From the NCBI RefSeq assembly GCF_029968035.1, contig NZ_JASCIQ010000002.1, positions 1 to 64,000 on the forward strand: a stretch of DNA of 64,000 nucleotides, in the 5' to 3' direction. This DNA comes from Streptomyces cavernicola (GTDB lineage Bacteria > Actinomycetota > Actinomycetes > Streptomycetales > Streptomycetaceae). The translations under genes were made by a program, and so were the position numbers. Position 1 is the first letter of the stretch, and each line of letters opens with the position of its first letter. This document shows positions 61,680-64,000 of this stretch, in pieces. The notes below the pieces were generated by a model. That model was not told where the DNA came from, searched no databases, and saw nothing but the letters and a program-made list of their open reading frames with translations.

Positions 61680-61940
61680 ATGGGGCGCGGCCGGGCAAAG
61701 GCCAAGCAGACGAAGGTCGCCCGCCAGCTGAAGTACAGCAGCGGCGGGACTGACCTGTCGCGTCTGGCCAATGAGCTGGGCGCATCGACGACTTCGAGCC
61801 AGCCGCCGAACGGCGAGCCGTTCGAGGACGACGAGGACGAAGACGACCCGTACGCGCAGTACGCGGATCTCTATAACGACGACGATGAGGACGAGGACGA
61901 CGAGTCCGGTCCTTCGTCGCAACATCGCCGCGGCGCGTAA
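61680..61940 (+). CDS. DUF3073 protein
   Basis: An 86-aa protein. The basic N-terminus GRGRAKAKQTKVARQLKYSS is the DUF3073 signature. The second half is very acidic (Asp/Glu runs, with DPYAQYADLYNDDDE). It is common in Actinobacteria next to purine genes. Function unknown. ATG 61680 follows GAGGGGG. Confidence 0.9.
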   Translation: MGRGRAKAKQTKVARQLKYSSGGTDLSRLANELGASTTSSQPPNGEPFEDDEDEDDPYAQYADLYNDDDEDEDDESGPSSQHRRGA

Positions 61941-62063
61941 CCAGCTCGCCGCACCTTCGCACTTCACCCGGTCCCGGGTTCGCCGGGCCGGGTTTCGTGC
62001 TGTCTTCCTGCTTACGGGTGTGAGGTGGCCGGACGCGATGCCGCTTGCCCTCTTGCATGGCTG

Positions 62064-62097
62064 AGGAGCGGGGCTCCGTCCCGGAACCCCGCTTCCT
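62064..62097 (-). terminator. Candidate purM terminator
   Basis: AGGAGCGGGG and CCCCGCTTCCT pair with one bulged base just beyond the purM stop on the minus strand. Confidence 0.4.
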
Positions 62098-62118
62098 GCA
62101 TGCCTTGGTGGTCCGGCC

Positions 62119-63189
62119 TCAGGCGTAGTCGCCGGTGAGGGTCGCGCCCGTGGCGTGGTCGCCACGCTCGGTGATCTCGCCGGCGACCCAGGCCTCCACG
62201 CCGCGGTCGGCGAGGGTGGCGAGGGCGACGTCGACGGAGGTCTCGGGGACCACGGCGATCATGCCGACGCCCATGTTCAGGGTCTTCTCCAGCTCCAGGC
62301 GCTCGACCTGGCCGGCCTTGCCGACGAGGTCGAAGACCGGGCCGGGGGTCCAGGTGGCGCGGTCGACCGTGGCGTGCAGGCCGTCCGGGATGACCCGGGC
62401 CAGGTTGTTCGCCAGGCCGCCGCCGGTGACGTGGCTGAAGGCGTGCACCTCGGTCGTACGGGTCAGGGCCAGGCAGTCCAGGGAGTAGATCCGCGTGGGC
62501 TCCAGGAGCTCCTCGCCGAGCGTGCGGCCGAACTCGGCGACCTGCTCGTCGAGGGACATCTTCGCGCGGTCGAACAGCACGTGCCGGACCAGCGAGTAGC
62601 CGTTGGAGTGCAGGCCCGAGGAGGCCATGGCCAGGACCACGTCGCCCTTGCGGATGCGGTCGGCGCCGAGGACCTGGTCGGCCTCGACTACGCCGGTGCC
62701 GGCGCCCGCGACGTCGAAGTCGTCCGCGCCGAGCAGGCCCGGGTGCTCGGCGGTCTCGCCGCCGACGAGGGCGCAGCCGGCCAGGACGCAGCCCTCGGCG
62801 ATGCCCTTGACGATGGCGGCGACGCGCTCGGGGTGGACCTTGCCGACGCAGATGTAGTCGGTCATGAACAGCGGCTCGGCACCGCAGACGACCAGGTCGT
62901 CGACGACCATGCCGACGAGGTCGTGGCCGATGGTGTCGTACACGCCGAGCTTGCGGGCGAGGTCGACCTTCGTGCCGACGCCGTCGGTGGCGGAGGCGAG
63001 GAGCGGGCGCTCGTACCGCTTCAGGGCGGAGGCGTCGAAGAGGCCGGCGAAGCCGCCGAGACCACCGAGGCCGGTGGTCTCGGGGCGCTGGGTCTTCTTC
63101 ACCCACTCCTTCATCAGCTCGACGGCGCGGTCGCCCGCTTCGATGTCGACGCCCGCGGCTGCGTAGCTGGCACCAGTGGTCTCGGACAT
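62119..63189 (-). CDS. purM: Phosphoribosylformylglycinamidine cyclo-ligase
   Basis: A 356-aa AIR synthetase that closes the imidazole ring in step 5 of purine synthesis. Conserved blocks: ASATDGVGTKVDLA, GHDLVGMVVDDLVVCGAEPL, ALVGGETAEHPG and HVTGGGLANNLARVIP. It lies 46 bp downstream of purF on the same strand, an operon. Start ATG 63189. Confidence 0.96.
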   Translation of the reverse strand: MSETTGASYAAAGVDIEAGDRAVELMKEWVKKTQRPETTGLGGLGGFAGLFDASALKRYERPLLASATDGVGTKVDLARKLGVYDTIGHDLVGMVVDDLVVCGAEPLFMTDYICVGKVHPERVAAIVKGIAEGCVLAGCALVGGETAEHPGLLGADDFDVAGAGTGVVEADQVLGADRIRKGDVVLAMASSGLHSNGYSLVRHVLFDRAKMSLDEQVAEFGRTLGEELLEPTRIYSLDCLALTRTTEVHAFSHVTGGGLANNLARVIPDGLHATVDRATWTPGPVFDLVGKAGQVERLELEKTLNMGVGMIAVVPETSVDVALATLADRGVEAWVAGEITERGDHATGATLTGDYA

Positions 63190-63235
63190 GGCGGAGAGAA
63201 CCTTCGTGTCGTTACTGCGGGTGTTACTGCGGCTG

Positions 63236-64000
63236 TTACGGACGACGGATCGCGTCGGTCGCGGCCGTGGCGGCGGCGCCCGCGGCGAGCTCCGTCTCCA
63301 GAAGCTGCTTGCCGAGCAGCTCGGGGTCGGGGAGCTCCATCGGGTACTCGCCGTCGAAGCAGGCACGGCAGAGGTTCGGCTTGGCGATGGTGGTCGCCTC
63401 GATCATCCCGTCGATGGAGATGTACGCCAGGGAGTCGGCGCCCATGGACTTGCCGATCTCGTCGACCGACAGGCCGTTGGCGATCAGCTCGGCGCGGGTG
63501 GCGAAGTCGATGCCGAAGAAGCAGGGCCACTTCACGGGCGGCGACGAGATGCGCACGTGCACCTCGGCCGCGCCGGCCTCGCGGAGCATCCGGACCAGGG
63601 CGCGCTGGGTGTTGCCGCGCACGATCGAGTCGTCGACGACGACCAGGCGCTTGCCCTTGATGACTTCCTTGAGCGGGTTCAGCTTCAGCCGGATGCCCAG
63701 CTGGCGGATCGTCTGCGAGGGCTGGATGAAGGTCCGGCCGACGTAGGCGTTCTTGACCAGGCCCACGCCGTACGGAATGCCGCTGGCTTCCGCGTATCCG
63801 ACGGCGGCCGGGGTGCCGGACTCCGGCGTGGCTATCACCAGGTCGGCGTCGGCGGGGGCTTCCTTGGCGAGCTTGCGGCCCATCTCCACGCGGGAGAGGT
63901 AGACGTTCCGCCCGGCGATGTCGGTGTCGGGGCGGGCCAGGTAGACGTACTCGAAGACGCAGCCCTTGGGCTTTGCTTCGGCGAATCGGGAGCTTCGCAT
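63236..64000 (-). CDS. purF: Amidophosphoribosyltransferase (3' part, cut by window edge)
   Basis: The visible 254 residues are the C-terminal half of PurF, the committing enzyme of purine synthesis. The PRPP-binding loop VVVDDSIVRGNTQRALVRML and the iron-sulfur-associated Cys motif NLCRACFDGEYP are present. The N-terminal glutaminase domain lies beyond position 64000. It is upstream partner of purM. Confidence 0.95.
   Translation of the reverse strand: MRSSRFAEAKPKGCVFEYVYLARPDTDIAGRNVYLSRVEMGRKLAKEAPADADLVIATPESGTPAAVGYAEASGIPYGVGLVKNAYVGRTFIQPSQTIRQLGIRLKLNPLKEVIKGKRLVVVDDSIVRGNTQRALVRMLREAGAAEVHVRISSPPVKWPCFFGIDFATRAELIANGLSVDEIGKSMGADSLAYISIDGMIEATTIAKPNLCRACFDGEYPMELPDPELLGKQLLETELAAGAAATAATDAIRRP

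Overview
This is a high-G+C actinobacterial chromosome segment, almost certainly Streptomyces. The evidence is the codon bias, GTG/TTG starts, a 68-aa BldC identical in length and sequence character to the Streptomyces developmental regulator, valine dehydrogenase next to it, an AtrA-type TetR regulator next to a type II NADH dehydrogenase, and an NsdA-like regulator. From memory the gene order matches the S. coelicolor region SCO4122 down to SCO4086, interrupted by a foreign element.

Layout. (1) 1-22.2 kb, core chromosome: marR/MFS divergent pair, a PAS-SpoIIE-ATPase phosphatase, ndh, atrA, an unusual sigma factor fused to a zinc-finger anti-sigma-like segment, membrane anchor and NPCBM domain, a decayed SARP-type regulator, an asparagine-synthase-like protein, an NsdA-like regulator, L-2-hydroxyglutarate oxidase, trmB, a PrsW-type membrane protease, an aldo/keto reductase, an M23 peptidase under a c-di-AMP (ydaO) riboswitch, a second SpoIIE phosphatase and initiator tRNA-Met. 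Several intergenic tandem repeats lie between 15.0 and 16.6 kb.

(2) 22.3-44.6 kb, an integrated mobile element inserted in the tRNA-Lys(TTT) gene. Direct repeats of about 132 bp (22291-22422 and 44439-44571) mark its ends, and a separate exact 27-bp repeat just inside each end looks like integrase arm sites. The integrase module (int, XRE regulator, Xis-like protein) is at the right end, then a DUF3631 replication-type ATPase, a palindrome-rich possible origin, DUF2637, MobC and a MOB relaxase. No FtsK/TraB translocase is visible, so it looks mobilizable rather than self-transferring. Cargo: an arsenic resistance region (arsC; arsR-acr3-arsO; a second arsR with a TauE/SafE transporter, another flavin monooxygenase, a Cys-Cys-tailed flavoprotein and an MFS pump), a WhiJ-like regulatory cluster (XRE-DUF5753, DUF397, DUF6879), and a small uncharacterised operon ending in a JmjC/cupin dioxygenase.

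(3) 44.5-64 kb, core chromosome again: tRNA-Lys, a DEAD-box RNA helicase with a long NRD/RGG tail, a lipoprotein, a zincin, a metallophosphoesterase, a Glu-Asp-Phe tRNA operon, a DsbA-CcdA thiol-redox operon, HrpA helicase, a second tRNA-Asp, bldC, vdh, a DUF3073 gene, purM and the 3' part of purF (cut by the window edge).

The arsenic genes plausibly work as one detoxification unit: arsenate reduction by ArsC, arsenite export by Acr3, and flavin-dependent oxidation or modification plus MFS export for other arsenicals. Two ArsR repressors and repeated TCGAA-type operators would give metalloid-responsive control. All function calls are from sequence reading only; no database search was run.
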